Numbered from the stretch's first letter, positions 25,571 through 34,790 are shown. The stretch: DNA of 64,000 bases from Flagellimonas nanhaiensis (GCF_003382275.1 NZ_QTJX01000001.1:1240001-1304000); one strand, 5' to 3'. Numbers and translations: made by a program. Notes: generated by a model not told the origin, from the letters alone.

Positions 25571-25924
25571 TTACCCATCTGGGTGCATGAACCGTTGCTT
25601 GCCCAAAAGTTCATCTTCGCTTTCAACACGGTCTTCATCAGGAACGCAACAATCCACAGGACAAACGGCGGCACATTGGGGTTCTTCATGGAAACCCATG
25701 CACTCCGTGCATTTATCCGGGGCAATATAATAGACTTCATCGCTAATGGGGTCCTGCACCTCATCGGCATTGACTTCTTTTCCATCAGGAAGTACGATAT
25801 CTCCCTTCAATGAAGTGCCATCACTGTATCTCCATTCATCCGCGCCCTCATAAATAGCAGTGTTGGGGCATTCTGGTTCGCACGCACCACAATTGATGCA
25901 CTCGTCTGTTATTATAATAGCCAT
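25571..25924 (-). CDS. Two-cluster 4Fe-4S/7Fe-type ferredoxin
   Basis: A 117-residue electron carrier. The N-terminal cluster motif is CxxCxxCxxxCP ([12 protein letters not shown], about residues 10-21). The second, at about 72-93, is [18 protein letters not shown], which has an expanded spacing between cysteines, as in long-spacer bacterial ferredoxins. The region between is acidic. Redox partners are unknown; the divergent neighbour is a LuxC-type acyl-CoA reductase, and the two are side by side in many Bacteroidota. Confidence 0.92.
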   Translation of the reverse strand: MAIIITDECINCGACEPECPNTAIYEGADEWRYSDGTSLKGDIVLPDGKEVNADEVQDPISDEVYYIAPDKCTECMGFHEEPQCAAVCPVDCCVPDEDRVESEDELLGKQRFMHPDG

Positions 25925-25972
25925 AATTTTCTTTTCCTTTGCGCTGAATCATTTCAGCATGCTTACTTTTGA

Positions 25973-26003
25973 CAAAAATAAACCCTACTTAATAAGTGTA
26001 CAA
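25973..26003 (-). promoter_or_regulatory. Ferredoxin promoter in the divergent spacer
   Basis: On the minus strand TTG (complement of 26001-26003) and TATTTTTG (complement of 25973-25980) are 20 bp apart, close to the Bacteroidota consensus. A second TATATTTG lies at the complement of 26001-26008. Between promoter and gene is a GCTGAA/TTCAGC inverted repeat (25943-25958) with a 4-nt loop, which could be an operator or a leader hairpin. Confidence 0.5.
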
Positions 26004-26008
26004 ATATA

Positions 26009-27052
26009 ATGAAGGTGCAACTTCCCATAGTTAAAGCTTTTGTAAACCTCGGAACTTATCTCCGTAATTATTGTGAAAATGATAACACCCAAAGCAAAGC
26101 TGAATCCAATATTGATGACGCAATAGTTAATGCTGGGCAACACAATGGATGGTTTACTCAAGATAACATTCTTTTTGCCTTAAGGGAATGGGCACACTTG
26201 TTGACTGAAGAGAATTTGCTTCAATGGTTGAACAATTATGATCTAGAAAAAGACAATGATCCAAAGACAGTAGGTATTGTTATGGCCGGAAACATTCCCT
26301 TGGTGGGATTCCATGATTTATTGTGTGTACTGTTATCTGGGAACAAAGTCTTGGTGAAGCTCTCCTCTAACGATAAGATACTGCTTCCTTTCTTAGCAAA
26401 GTATTTAATTGAGCAAGAACCATCACTTAGTGAAAAAATAACATTTGTAGAGGGCAAGTTTGAGGATTTTGATGCCATCATTGCAACCGGAAGTAACAAT
26501 ACTAGCCGTTATTTTGAATATTATTTCTCAAAAGGCCCGCATATCATCAGAAAGAACAGGAGTTCAGTTGCCATTCTCCAAGGAACAGAAACCCAAGAGC
26601 AATTGAAGGCCCTGTCCGCAGATATTTTCCAATATTTTGGGTTGGGCTGCCGTAATGTTTCCAAACTATTCGTACCCAGGGGATACGACTTTGAACCTTT
26701 TTTCAATGCAGTTTTTGATTCAAAAGACATCATTGACCATCATAAGTACGCCAACAATTACGACTACAACAAAGCCGTATATCTCATGAGCGAACTCAAA
26801 ATACTGGACAATGGTTTCTTGATTCTTAAAGAAGATGAAGGATACTCCTCTCCTATTGCAGTACTCTTTTATTCCTACTATGATTCAGAAGCGGAACTAA
26901 GGGCACAACTCAAGGAGGAATCTTCTATGATTCAATGTGTTGTTTCCAAAGGAAATGAAGGTGAAGAGATTCCCTTTGGAAATACCCAGAAGCCAAAATT
27001 GGATGATTATGCAGATGGGGTGGACACCATGGATTTTCTTTTAAAACTTTGA
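26009..27052 (+). CDS. LuxC-type acyl-CoA reductase
   Basis: A 347-residue member of the LuxC/acyl-CoA reductase group of the aldehyde dehydrogenase superfamily. Visible motifs are MAGNIPLVGFHD and VLVKLSSND (nucleotide binding), IATGSNNTSRYFEYYF, and FGLGCRNVSKLF with Cys214 as the likely thioester nucleophile. Members reduce acyl-CoA or acyl-protein to aldehyde. The physiological substrate in Bacteroidota is not established. It precedes serC by about 70 bp on the same strand and is divergent from the ferredoxin, so it may share redox function or regulation with them. Confidence 0.85.
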   Translation: MKVQLPIVKAFVNLGTYLRNYCENDNTQSKAESNIDDAIVNAGQHNGWFTQDNILFALREWAHLLTEENLLQWLNNYDLEKDNDPKTVGIVMAGNIPLVGFHDLLCVLLSGNKVLVKLSSNDKILLPFLAKYLIEQEPSLSEKITFVEGKFEDFDAIIATGSNNTSRYFEYYFSKGPHIIRKNRSSVAILQGTETQEQLKALSADIFQYFGLGCRNVSKLFVPRGYDFEPFFNAVFDSKDIIDHHKYANNYDYNKAVYLMSELKILDNGFLILKEDEGYSSPIAVLFYSYYDSEAELRAQLKEESSMIQCVVSKGNEGEEIPFGNTQKPKLDDYADGVDTMDFLLKL

Positions 27053-27123
27053 TGCAAAACTCTCCATTTGTATCGTTCATAGATCAAAGTTTTTTTAAGA
27101 CCTTTGCCAGGTAATTCAAGAAA

Positions 27124-28188
27124 ATGAAAAAACATAACTTCAGTGCAGGACCTTGTATTCTGCCCCAGGAGGTAATGCAAAAAGCCTCAGAAGCCGTAGT
27201 GGAACTTGATGGTATCGGACTTTCGCTCATTGAGATTTCCCACCGTAGTAAAGAATTTGTGGCCATAATGGAAAAGGCCCGCTCCCTTGCCCTTGAATTG
27301 CTTGGGTTGGAAGGAAAAGGATATCAAGCACTATTTCTTCAAGGCGGTGCCAGCACCCAATTTTTAATGGCAGCTTATAACCTCTTGGAGAAAAAAGCTG
27401 GATACGTAAATACAGGAACATGGAGCCTTAAAGCCATTAAGGAAGCAAGGCTGTTTGGGGAAATCATGGAAGTTGCATCATCTCAGGACCAAAACTTCAA
27501 CTATATACCCAAAGGGTATACGGTTCCAAACGACTTGGATTACTTGCACCTTACCTCCAACAACACCATTTTTGGAACACAGATCAAAGAGTTTCCAAAA
27601 ACCAACGTGCCCTTGGTATGCGATATGAGTTCGGATATTTTCTCAAGGCAACTCGATTTCTCAAAGTTTGATCTCATTTATGCCGGAGCACAGAAAAACA
27701 TGGGGCCCGCTGGTACCACTTTAGTTGTGGTCAAAGAAGATATTTTGGGCAAGGTCTCCAGGAAAATTCCATCCATGTTGGATTATTCGGTTCATGCCGG
27801 TAAGGACAGCATGTTCAATACCCCACCAGTTTTTGCAGTTTATGTATCTATGTTGACCATGCAGTGGCTAAAAGATATGGGAGGTATCCCAGCTATTGAA
27901 GAAATCAATGAGAAAAAAGCCAATCTTATCTATTCCGAAATAGAATTGAATCCGGTATTCTCAGGATTTGCAGCCAAAGAGGACAGATCTGTCATGAACG
28001 CCACTTTCAACATCACCGATGAAACCTTGAAAGATATCTTTGATGAAAAATGCAAAGAAGCTGGAATAAGTGGAATAAACGGGCATCGTTCAGTGGGAGG
28101 ATATCGCGCATCAATGTACAATGCCCTATCCTTGGAAAGTGTTGGAGTGCTCGTAGATATTATGAGCGAATTGGAAAAGAAGGGATAA
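27124..28188 (+). CDS. serC: Phosphoserine aminotransferase
   Basis: A 354-residue PLP enzyme that converts 3-phosphohydroxypyruvate and glutamate to O-phosphoserine. It begins with the family signature KHNFSAGPCILP, carries the PLP-binding lysine in YAGAQKNMGPAG, and ends with the NGHRSVGGYRASMYNA motif that binds the phosphate group. It is the first of a tight serC-serA pair (3-bp gap). Confidence 0.95.
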   Translation: MKKHNFSAGPCILPQEVMQKASEAVVELDGIGLSLIEISHRSKEFVAIMEKARSLALELLGLEGKGYQALFLQGGASTQFLMAAYNLLEKKAGYVNTGTWSLKAIKEARLFGEIMEVASSQDQNFNYIPKGYTVPNDLDYLHLTSNNTIFGTQIKEFPKTNVPLVCDMSSDIFSRQLDFSKFDLIYAGAQKNMGPAGTTLVVVKEDILGKVSRKIPSMLDYSVHAGKDSMFNTPPVFAVYVSMLTMQWLKDMGGIPAIEEINEKKANLIYSEIELNPVFSGFAAKEDRSVMNATFNITDETLKDIFDEKCKEAGISGINGHRSVGGYRASMYNALSLESVGVLVDIMSELEKKG

Positions 28189-28191
28189 CGC

Positions 28192-29145
28192 ATGGTTAAG
28201 GTTTTAGCAAACGATGGTCTGTCCCAAACAGGACAAGACGCGTTGGAAAAAGCAGGTTTTGAGGTTATTACCACAAAAGTTGCCCAAGAACAGTTGGCAA
28301 ACTTCATAAATGAAAAAGGTGTAAATGCCCTTTTGGTGCGAAGTGCAACCGAAGTAAGAAAATCTCTGATCGATGCTTGCCCAGATTTAAAATTGATCGG
28401 CAGAGGTGGTGTTGGCATGGATAATATCGATGTTCAATATGCCAAGGATAAAGGCATCCATGTAATCAACACCCCAGCAGCCTCTTCAGATTCTGTTGCA
28501 GAGCTTGTTTTTGCGCATTTGTTCAATGGGGTCAGGTTTTTACACGATTCCAATAGAAATATGCCCCTGGAGGGCGATAGCAAATTCAAACAATTAAAAA
28601 AGAGTTATGCTGGAGGTTCTGAGCTCAAGGGAAAAACGTTGGGTATTATCGGTTTTGGAAGAATAGGCCAGGCAACCGCAAAGGTGGCACTTGGGTTGGG
28701 CATGAAAGTTCTTTACAATGACCATCACAGGGAAGAAACCACTTTGAATCTTGACTTTTTTGATGGACAATCCGTAGGATTCACACTTAAAAACACTGAT
28801 TTTGAAGATGTTCTCCAAAATTCAGATTACATAAGCCTACATGTGCCGGCTCAAAATGGATATGTGATTGGAGAAAAAGAGTTTAAGATAATGAAGGACG
28901 GCGCTGGCATTGTCAATGCCGCCCGTGGAGGTGTGCTGGATGAGGTAGCTCTTGTAGCTGCTTTGGAAAGCGGAAAGATTGCTTTTGCTGGTCTAGATGT
29001 GTATGAATCAGAACCCAAACCTGAAATTAAGATTCTGATGCACCCAGGGATTTCCCTAACGCCGCATATTGGAGCGTCCACAAAAGAAGCACAACAACGC
29101 ATTGGTTCAGAACTTGCCGGACAGATTATTGAATTGTTGCAATAA
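28192..29145 (+). CDS. serA: D-3-phosphoglycerate dehydrogenase, short form
   Basis: A 317-residue NAD-dependent 2-hydroxyacid dehydrogenase that oxidises 3-phosphoglycerate, the first serine-pathway step. The NAD-binding GIIGFGRIGQATA motif, catalytic Arg in NAARGGVLDE, Glu in DVYESEP and His in TPHIGAST are all present. It ends after the substrate domain and has no ACT or intervening regulatory domain, so feedback inhibition of the E. coli type is not expected. No serB is next to it; the phosphatase must be encoded elsewhere. Confidence 0.93.
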   Translation: MVKVLANDGLSQTGQDALEKAGFEVITTKVAQEQLANFINEKGVNALLVRSATEVRKSLIDACPDLKLIGRGGVGMDNIDVQYAKDKGIHVINTPAASSDSVAELVFAHLFNGVRFLHDSNRNMPLEGDSKFKQLKKSYAGGSELKGKTLGIIGFGRIGQATAKVALGLGMKVLYNDHHREETTLNLDFFDGQSVGFTLKNTDFEDVLQNSDYISLHVPAQNGYVIGEKEFKIMKDGAGIVNAARGGVLDEVALVAALESGKIAFAGLDVYESEPKPEIKILMHPGISLTPHIGASTKEAQQRIGSELAGQIIELLQ

Positions 29146-29216
29146 TTTTTTGTTACAAAAAATCCTCAGGAACTCCCTTTTTTGTACATTGTCCGCTAAA
29201 CTAAACACTATTAACA

Positions 29217-29858
29217 ATGTCAGGATTATTAGAATTATTGAATAGCCCTATGGGCAAACAACTTATCAGCGGAGTTGCTGGTCAAACAGGACAATCAGAA
29301 AGCAAAACAGCCGATGTCTTGGGAATGGCAATGCCGCTTTTAATGGGTGCCATGAAAAGAAATGCCTCCAATGCAAATGGAGCCGAAGGTTTGATGAACG
29401 CCCTCTCTTCTAAACACGATGGAAGCATTTTGGACGACTTAGGAGGTCTTTTTGGTGGTGGCGTAGATCAAAGTGTAATGGATGATGGTGCCGGAATTCT
29501 TGGACATATTTTTGGATCCAAACAGACTCAAGTAGAAAGTGCATTGAGCAACAAGTCAGGAATAGACTCAGGTTCCATTGCTCAAATTCTTAAAATAGCT
29601 GCTCCCATATTATTGGGATATTTGGGAAAACAGACCAGACAACAAAAGGTGAGCAGTCCAGATGCGCTGACCGGACTTTTAGGTGGCCTCATGGGAGGTG
29701 GAAGTACTGCAAACAAACAACAGTCCCTAATAGAAACCTTCTTGGATTCGGACGGAGACGGCAGCGTCATTGATGACCTTGCTGGTATGGTTCTGAGTGG
29801 AGGTGGTCAAAAGAAAAGCGGATTGGGCGGTCTATTGGGCGGTCTTTTTGGCAAGTAA
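29217..29858 (+). CDS. DUF937 domain protein
   Basis: A 213-residue soluble protein matching the DUF937 pattern: an N-terminal helical repeat (LLNSPMGKQLISGVAGQTG), then alternating helices and glycine-rich turns such as GGLFGGGVDQ, LDSDGDGSVIDDLAG and a C-terminal GGLLGGLFGK. The structure of this family suggests helical repeats; the function is unknown. The DSDGDGSVIDD segment resembles a calcium-binding loop, but I would not call it one. It is followed by a strong terminator. Confidence 0.85.
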   Translation: MSGLLELLNSPMGKQLISGVAGQTGQSESKTADVLGMAMPLLMGAMKRNASNANGAEGLMNALSSKHDGSILDDLGGLFGGGVDQSVMDDGAGILGHIFGSKQTQVESALSNKSGIDSGSIAQILKIAAPILLGYLGKQTRQQKVSSPDALTGLLGGLMGGGSTANKQQSLIETFLDSDGDGSVIDDLAGMVLSGGGQKKSGLGGLLGGLFGK

Positions 29859-29884
29859 CCATCGTCTTAACTTTATTTAACAAG

Positions 29885-29913
29885 GCCATTTGAGTTTTCA
29901 AATGGCTTTTTTT
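29885..29913 (+). terminator. Rho-independent terminator after the DUF937 gene
   Basis: A 9-bp perfect stem, GCCATTTGA/TCAAATGGC with a GTTT loop, is followed by seven T. It lies 27 bp after the stop codon and partly overlaps the leader of the next gene. Confidence 0.9.
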
Positions 29914-29926
29914 GTACCTTAAGGTT

Positions 29927-30385
29927 ATGAAAAAGAAAGCTTTAACCCACGTACTGATTGGATTTTTAACGTTCGGCTTGTTGACTTCCTGCACAGCTCA
30001 AAAAGAAGCCCTGGAAATCTCTACCGAAGAACAAGCCGTATTTGATTCCACGGATGAGGAACAAGTAGAGATCAAAGATGAGAACACCGAATACGAAATC
30101 ATCATTATTGAACCCGGTTTTTTTACTTGGTTACAGAGCATAGCACGTCCAGAAGGCTATTACTCCCAATCTTTTCTAGAAAACCGTAATGCTCTTATGG
30201 TGATGGAATGGAATAGAAGGGTCATTCAACCCCGACAATTCAATCCCAATCTTTATGAGCTTCAAATTAACTATGAGCCAGGGATAGACTATGGCTACGA
30301 GGTGAATTATAAACTCTATAATTATTTTATTTATTTCCAAAGGAAATACAGGCAACGACTGGGGCCCTTTATCCCTCGAATTTAA
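29927..30385 (+). CDS. DUF6146-like lipoprotein
   Basis: A 152-residue predicted lipoprotein with lipobox-type GLLTSCTAQK (Cys about 22), an acidic linker (EISTEEQAVFDSTDEEQVEIKDE is one stretch split by short motifs) and a conserved C-terminal domain with IIIEPGFFTWLQS and YEVNYKLYNYFIYFQ. This pattern matches DUF6146 as I remember it. ATG at 29927 is preferred to an upstream in-frame start because it gives a clean signal peptide. The next gene follows after 36 bp and is often its neighbour in flavobacteria. Function unknown. Confidence 0.75.
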   Translation: MKKKALTHVLIGFLTFGLLTSCTAQKEALEISTEEQAVFDSTDEEQVEIKDENTEYEIIIIEPGFFTWLQSIARPEGYYSQSFLENRNALMVMEWNRRVIQPRQFNPNLYELQINYEPGIDYGYEVNYKLYNYFIYFQRKYRQRLGPFIPRI

Positions 30386-30421
30386 TGTGCTATTTTTACC
30401 ATCTCTTCAAATAACAGGTAG

Positions 30422-30937
30422 ATGGGAAAAATTAAGCGTCGATGGGAAATTGATAAAAACTGGCAACTACTATTCCCTATTCTTGGCGCCGTTTTGGTAA
30501 TGCTTACGGCCTATATGATTTCCAGGAGGTTTTTGCACCTTTTCAATCTCAACAATACTTATTTTGAATGGCCATTTACCATAGGTATTTCCATTGGTTT
30601 GTATTTTTTGATGGTTCGCTTTTTTCTATGGTGTTTTAAAAAACTTGAAGGAAAATGGAAAGTGGACCAGAAATGGGAAATGATTGCCATTTTTATCGTT
30701 TTTGCGGTTACGGGAAGTGTGTCTGGAAAATTGGCAGGCCCCGTGGCCGAATGGATAGGTTTTTATAAAGAATCAATGTCCGGATGGATTTATTGGCCAG
30801 TTCGTATTCTTCTTATTTTTCCTCTATATCAAATACTTTTGGTAGGCTTTGGTTGGATCTTTGGTCAGTATGGTTTCTTTTGGAATTTTGAAAAAAAGAT
30901 GCTCAAACGTATGGGTTTGGGTTTCCTAATCCCATAG
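30422..30937 (+). CDS. DUF6787-like membrane protein
   Basis: A 171-residue protein with two tryptophan-containing repeats (RRWEIDKNWQLLFP and KWKVDQKWEMIAIF) each leading into hydrophobic segments. About four membrane segments are expected (16-36, 56-75, 85-103, 130-150). The C-terminal YQILLVGFGWIFGQYGFFWNFEKKM motif is split across a helix and matches DUF6787 as I remember it. Probably co-transcribed with the DUF6146-like gene. Function unknown. Confidence 0.75.
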   Translation: MGKIKRRWEIDKNWQLLFPILGAVLVMLTAYMISRRFLHLFNLNNTYFEWPFTIGISIGLYFLMVRFFLWCFKKLEGKWKVDQKWEMIAIFIVFAVTGSVSGKLAGPVAEWIGFYKESMSGWIYWPVRILLIFPLYQILLVGFGWIFGQYGFFWNFEKKMLKRMGLGFLIP

Positions 30938-30977
30938 TTTATGTTTTTGTTAACATAATGCTTGCACCCAAATTGTC

Positions 30978-30985
30978 TAGATTTG
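30978..30985 (+). promoter_or_regulatory. -7 box before the envelope-transport gene block
   Basis: TAGATTTG, a perfect TAnnTTTG, ends 7 bp before the ATG at 30993 and 16 bp before the alternative ATG at 31002. If active, the first gene of the block would have a very short leader. Confidence 0.45.
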
Positions 30986-30992
30986 TGCCGTC

Positions 30993-31295
30993 ATGTCGGT
31001 TATGAGGAAATTTATTGGCCTTCTTTTATTTACTTCCTTGATGGTCATCAAGGTTTCCAGCTTTCATGTGTACGCCCATCAAGATGGCGATTCTGAAACA
31101 ATAGAAAACTGTAACATCTGTGATTTAGCCCTTGAAAATCAAACCTTGGATTTTCAAACATCTGACAACTCCTATGTGCTGGATGACACAGAGTTTTCAA
31201 TAAAATACCAAAAAACACTCAAGGACGAACAGCTCAAAGAACAATCATTTGATTATTATCTCTCTTCGAGGCCCCCTCCCACTCCAGTGGTCTAA
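30993..31295 (+). CDS. Small exported Cys-pair protein
   Basis: A 100-residue protein (ATG at 30993; ATG at 31002 also possible) with a signal peptide or anchor (MRKFIGLLLFTSLMVI), then a His- and Cys-bearing motif HVYAHQDG...NCNICDLA, and a C-terminus ending in SRPPPTPVV. Histidines followed by CxxC suggest metal binding in the periplasm. The layout recalls DUF2946-type small proteins found next to metal-related TonB receptors, but no family call is safe. It precedes a ZnuD-like receptor by about 70 bp. Confidence 0.7.
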   Translation: MSVMRKFIGLLLFTSLMVIKVSSFHVYAHQDGDSETIENCNICDLALENQTLDFQTSDNSYVLDDTEFSIKYQKTLKDEQLKEQSFDYYLSSRPPPTPVV

Positions 31296-31364
31296 CTGTT
31301 CGCCCAACATCTTCTAGTTTCGTAAGGAAACACACCTATTGCAATTAAATTTATTGATTTGATA

Positions 31365-33764
31365 ATGAAAACACTGTTTTTCATAGCTCTTGTAGCAATG
31401 TCACATTTTTTTGTGGCCGCCCAAGAATGTAATAATGTTCTAAAAGGTCAAGTAACCGATTACCATAGTAAATTGGAATTGGACGATGCAACCATTTTCA
31501 TCATTGAAAATAACAGAGAGACCAAAACAAACAAGAATGGTAAGTTTAGGTTTGATGACCTATGTTCCGGAACCTACCAAATTGAAGTTTCCCATCCCGA
31601 ATGCACCACCATAATAGTGGATGTACAAGTGCAGGGCACTACCAACATTGATATTAAACTAGAGCACCACCTTGAGGAATTGGATGAGGTGGATGTAGTG
31701 GGCGATGCCATTAGGAACAAGACCAAAAGCGCCCAGGAAGAAAAACTTAAACTTAAGACCCTAGAACTATATAGCGCCGGGAATTTAGGAGATGCCCTAA
31801 AGGAATTGGGTGGGGTTTCTTCCCTGAACACTGGAGCTAACATCGTAAAACCTACCATTCACGGTCTTAATGGCAGTCGGGTTCTCATTTTAAATGATGG
31901 GGTCCGTATGCAGGATATGGAATGGGGAGACGAGCACGCTCCCAACATCGATATCAACTCAGCTGGTTCCATTTCATTGATCAAAGGAGCTTCGGCCCTT
32001 CAATATGGCGGAGATGCCATAGGTGGGGTCATAGTTATGGAACAGGCCAAAATTCCGGTTAAGGATACCCTTTATGGAAAAACGTTGTTGAGTGGTGTTT
32101 CAAATGGAAGAGGTGGAAACATTACTTCTGAGTTAACCCGTGCCTTTGGAGGAGGTTGGTTTATAAAAGGCCAGGGGTCTTATAAACGTCTTGGCGATCA
32201 CGAAGCCCCCGATTACATACTGTCCAACACGGGAGTTCAAGAAATAGGTGCTTCGCTTCAATTTGGAAAAAACCTGTTTACCTGGGGTTGGGATGCCCGT
32301 TATTCGTACTACACCACCGAGATTGCCATTCTAAGGGCCTCACATATTGGAAATGTGGACGATTTAATAAGAAGCATTAATAATGGAGAACCGGAAATCA
32401 TCCGATCTTTTACCTATGATTTGCAAAATCCTAGACAAGAGGTCAAGCATCATCTTGGAAAACTACGGTTTTATAAACGTTTTGAAGGTTTAGGAAAATT
32501 GAACGTCCAATACGATTTTCAAAACAACCGAAGGTTTGAATTTGATGTAAGACGTGGTGAAGAAGATGATAGGGCTTCTATCGATCTAGAACTTACCACT
32601 CATACCATATCCACTGACTTTAAATGGGATGCCAAAGAAGATTATAAATTGCAGGTTGGTTTATTGGGAAGGTATCAGGATAATTTTGCAAACCCTTCTA
32701 CTGGTGTAAGAAGATTGATCCCGGACTACAATAAATATGATCTGGGTGCTTTTGTCACCGGAGAATATAGGGTCAATGACCAATTACTTTTGGAAGCCGG
32801 ACTTCGGTATGACTTTAGTCAAATTGATGCCGATAAGTTTTATAGGACCTCCCGATGGGAAGAGCGGGGCTACGATCAAGAATTTCAGGATTTGGTTGTT
32901 CAAGACTTGGGAACAGACCTTTTGGTGAACCCAGTTTTTGACTACCACAATGTTTCAGCAAGTTTTGGTCTAAGTAATTATTTTCAGGATGGCTCTAATC
33001 TTAAGTTTAACTATGCCCTGGCACAGAGAGCTCCAAACCCCTCAGAATTATTCAGTGATGGATTGCACCATTCCGCTGCACGTATCGAGCTTGGTGATTT
33101 GCGCATAGATAGCGAAACTTCCCATAAGTTTTCCGCTTCCTACCACAAAAAGTTTGACCATTGGGGATTCAATATCGAACCTTTTGCCAATTGGATCTCG
33201 GATTTTATTCTATTGGAGCCTGCGGATGTCGAGTTTACCATTCGAGGAGCATTCCCTGTATGGGAGTACCGTCAAACCGATGCCCGACTATTAGGGGTGG
33301 ATGTCAACGTTGAGGCAGATTGGCTTTCCAATTTGAACTCAGAACACCAATTCTCATTGGTAAAAGGAACGGACACAGAAAATAACGGTGCTTTGATCAA
33401 TATTCCAGCTGCCAACTTTAGAAACAAATTGACTTTTACGAAGCCGCAATGGAACGATTTTGAAGTGTCTTTGGTCAGTAACTATGTGTTCAGACAAAAC
33501 GAAGTTCCAGACAACATTATGGTCTTTTCTCCAGAGCAACAAGAAGAAGTGCTTTTGGAGATAAACACCCCACCAGATGCCTATCATCTCTTAGGGCTTG
33601 ATTCTCAAATGAAATTTCCTTTAGGAAAGTCCACAGTATTGACCACAGCTCTAAGAGTAGATAACATTTTAGACATCAGGTATAGAGATTATCTCAATAG
33701 ACAACGTTACTTCGCCGATAATCTGGGAAGAAACATCATACTACAATTAAAATTGAATTATTAA
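31365..33764 (+). CDS. TonB-dependent outer-membrane receptor, ZnuD-like
   Basis: A 799-residue receptor. The signal peptide ends near VAAQECN. A carboxypeptidase-like beta-sandwich (about 22-105) precedes the plug, which shows IVKPTIHGLNGSRVLIL, then DGVRMQDMEWGDEHAPNID and IKGASALQYGGDAIGGVI; this plug resembles the ZnuD branch of zinc-type receptors. The 22-strand barrel fills about 240-800 and ends with an aromatic-rich strand (LQLKLNY). The ligand may be a divalent metal or metal complex (inference). ATG at 31365 is used; ATG 31359 is an alternative. It sits between two small Cys-pair proteins. Confidence 0.92.
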   Translation: MKTLFFIALVAMSHFFVAAQECNNVLKGQVTDYHSKLELDDATIFIIENNRETKTNKNGKFRFDDLCSGTYQIEVSHPECTTIIVDVQVQGTTNIDIKLEHHLEELDEVDVVGDAIRNKTKSAQEEKLKLKTLELYSAGNLGDALKELGGVSSLNTGANIVKPTIHGLNGSRVLILNDGVRMQDMEWGDEHAPNIDINSAGSISLIKGASALQYGGDAIGGVIVMEQAKIPVKDTLYGKTLLSGVSNGRGGNITSELTRAFGGGWFIKGQGSYKRLGDHEAPDYILSNTGVQEIGASLQFGKNLFTWGWDARYSYYTTEIAILRASHIGNVDDLIRSINNGEPEIIRSFTYDLQNPRQEVKHHLGKLRFYKRFEGLGKLNVQYDFQNNRRFEFDVRRGEEDDRASIDLELTTHTISTDFKWDAKEDYKLQVGLLGRYQDNFANPSTGVRRLIPDYNKYDLGAFVTGEYRVNDQLLLEAGLRYDFSQIDADKFYRTSRWEERGYDQEFQDLVVQDLGTDLLVNPVFDYHNVSASFGLSNYFQDGSNLKFNYALAQRAPNPSELFSDGLHHSAARIELGDLRIDSETSHKFSASYHKKFDHWGFNIEPFANWISDFILLEPADVEFTIRGAFPVWEYRQTDARLLGVDVNVEADWLSNLNSEHQFSLVKGTDTENNGALINIPAANFRNKLTFTKPQWNDFEVSLVSNYVFRQNEVPDNIMVFSPEQQEEVLLEINTPPDAYHLLGLDSQMKFPLGKSTVLTTALRVDNILDIRYRDYLNRQRYFADNLGRNIILQLKLNY

Positions 33765-33796
33765 CCTTAAATATTGAATATCAAATCCATTAAATC

Positions 33797-34348
33797 ATGA
33801 AAACAATTAAATTATTAGCCGCATTTTTACTAGCCAACTTGGTTTTTGTATCCTGCTCAGATGATGATAGTTCTCCGGAACCAGTCAATGAAGAGGAGAC
33901 CATTACAACCATGACGGTAACATTGCAACCTACAGGCGGTACTGCAATTACCCTACAATCTAGAGATTTGGATGGGGACGGACCCAATGCTCCCGTAGTT
34001 ACAGTTTCTGGAAACTTAGCAGCCAGTACCACTTATAGCGGAAGCATTGTCCTTCTAAACGAAACTGAGACTCCAGCTGAGGATATTACCGAAGAAGTAG
34101 AGGCTGAAGATGAAGAACACCAATTTTTCTTCGTGACCACAGGTAATATTGCAAGTGTCGACTATACCGACCAAGACGGAGATAACAATCCCGTTGGTTT
34201 GACTTTTGATTTAACCACAGGAGACGCTGGAAATGCAACATTGGCAATTACGCTTAGGCATGAGCCTAAAAAACCCAATGATGGTACTTTAAGCGATGCA
34301 GGTGGTGAAACAGATTTTACCGAAACTTTCAACCTTACTGTTGAATAA
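33797..34348 (+). CDS. Acidic lipoprotein paired with the TonB receptor
   Basis: A 183-residue lipoprotein: signal peptide and lipobox LVFVSCSDDD (Cys about 20), an acidic linker, and a beta-rich domain with TLQSRDLDGDGPNAP, EDITEEVEAEDEEHQF and YTDQDGDNNPVGL, which carry repeated DxDGD-type loops. Similar flavobacterial proteins are often labelled type 1 periplasmic binding fold, which I see no evidence for. Constant pairing with a TonB receptor suggests an accessory or surface substrate-handling lipoprotein. The many Asp-rich loops could bind a cation. Confidence 0.75.
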   Translation: MKTIKLLAAFLLANLVFVSCSDDDSSPEPVNEEETITTMTVTLQPTGGTAITLQSRDLDGDGPNAPVVTVSGNLAASTTYSGSIVLLNETETPAEDITEEVEAEDEEHQFFFVTTGNIASVDYTDQDGDNNPVGLTFDLTTGDAGNATLAITLRHEPKKPNDGTLSDAGGETDFTETFNLTVE

Positions 34349-34392
34349 GAACCAATTGTTTTCTATGTGAGTGGAAACCGAATCGAATAAAC

Positions 34393-34719
34393 GTGATTCA
34401 AAAAACTAAGGATATAAATATAAGAGTGTTGCTGACAGTCATCTGGCTGTCGCAACTCTCTTTATATGTCTATCATATCCTTACCACGCACACAGACAGC
34501 ACTGAGGGTGTAGAGTTAAGTGTTGAGGCTAATGGAATTAAGGAAGCCGGCTCAAGTTGCGACTTGTGCACACACTTCATTACCAAAGCGGCCGATCTTA
34601 GTCTCTACGCAATCATACTTTTTCTTTTTACCCCTTTCTTTTTTGCTCCTTATCTAAAGGAAAACAACCTACCTTTCCTATTTGCCTCCAAGAATTTTCA
34701 AAGAGGTCCTCCCCAATAA
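34393..34719 (+). CDS. Second small Cys-pair membrane protein
   Basis: A 108-residue protein starting at GTG 34393, with a first membrane segment (about 12-30), a periplasmic loop holding SSCDLCTHF, a second membrane segment (about 68-88) and a C-terminus RGPP. The CxxC motif and the Pro-rich end resemble the small protein at 30993-31295, although the sequences in between differ. It lies between the receptor-linked lipoprotein and the ABC transporter genes on the same strand. Function unknown; a membrane-bound metal carrier or redox partner is a guess. Confidence 0.65.
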   Translation: MIQKTKDINIRVLLTVIWLSQLSLYVYHILTTHTDSTEGVELSVEANGIKEAGSSCDLCTHFITKAADLSLYAIILFLFTPFFFAPYLKENNLPFLFASKNFQRGPPQ

Positions 34720-34790
34720 TTTGTTCACATATCTTTTCTGTTTCACCTAAATCATATTAGGCTGAAAATCAGTGTTTTTTTAACTCAAAC

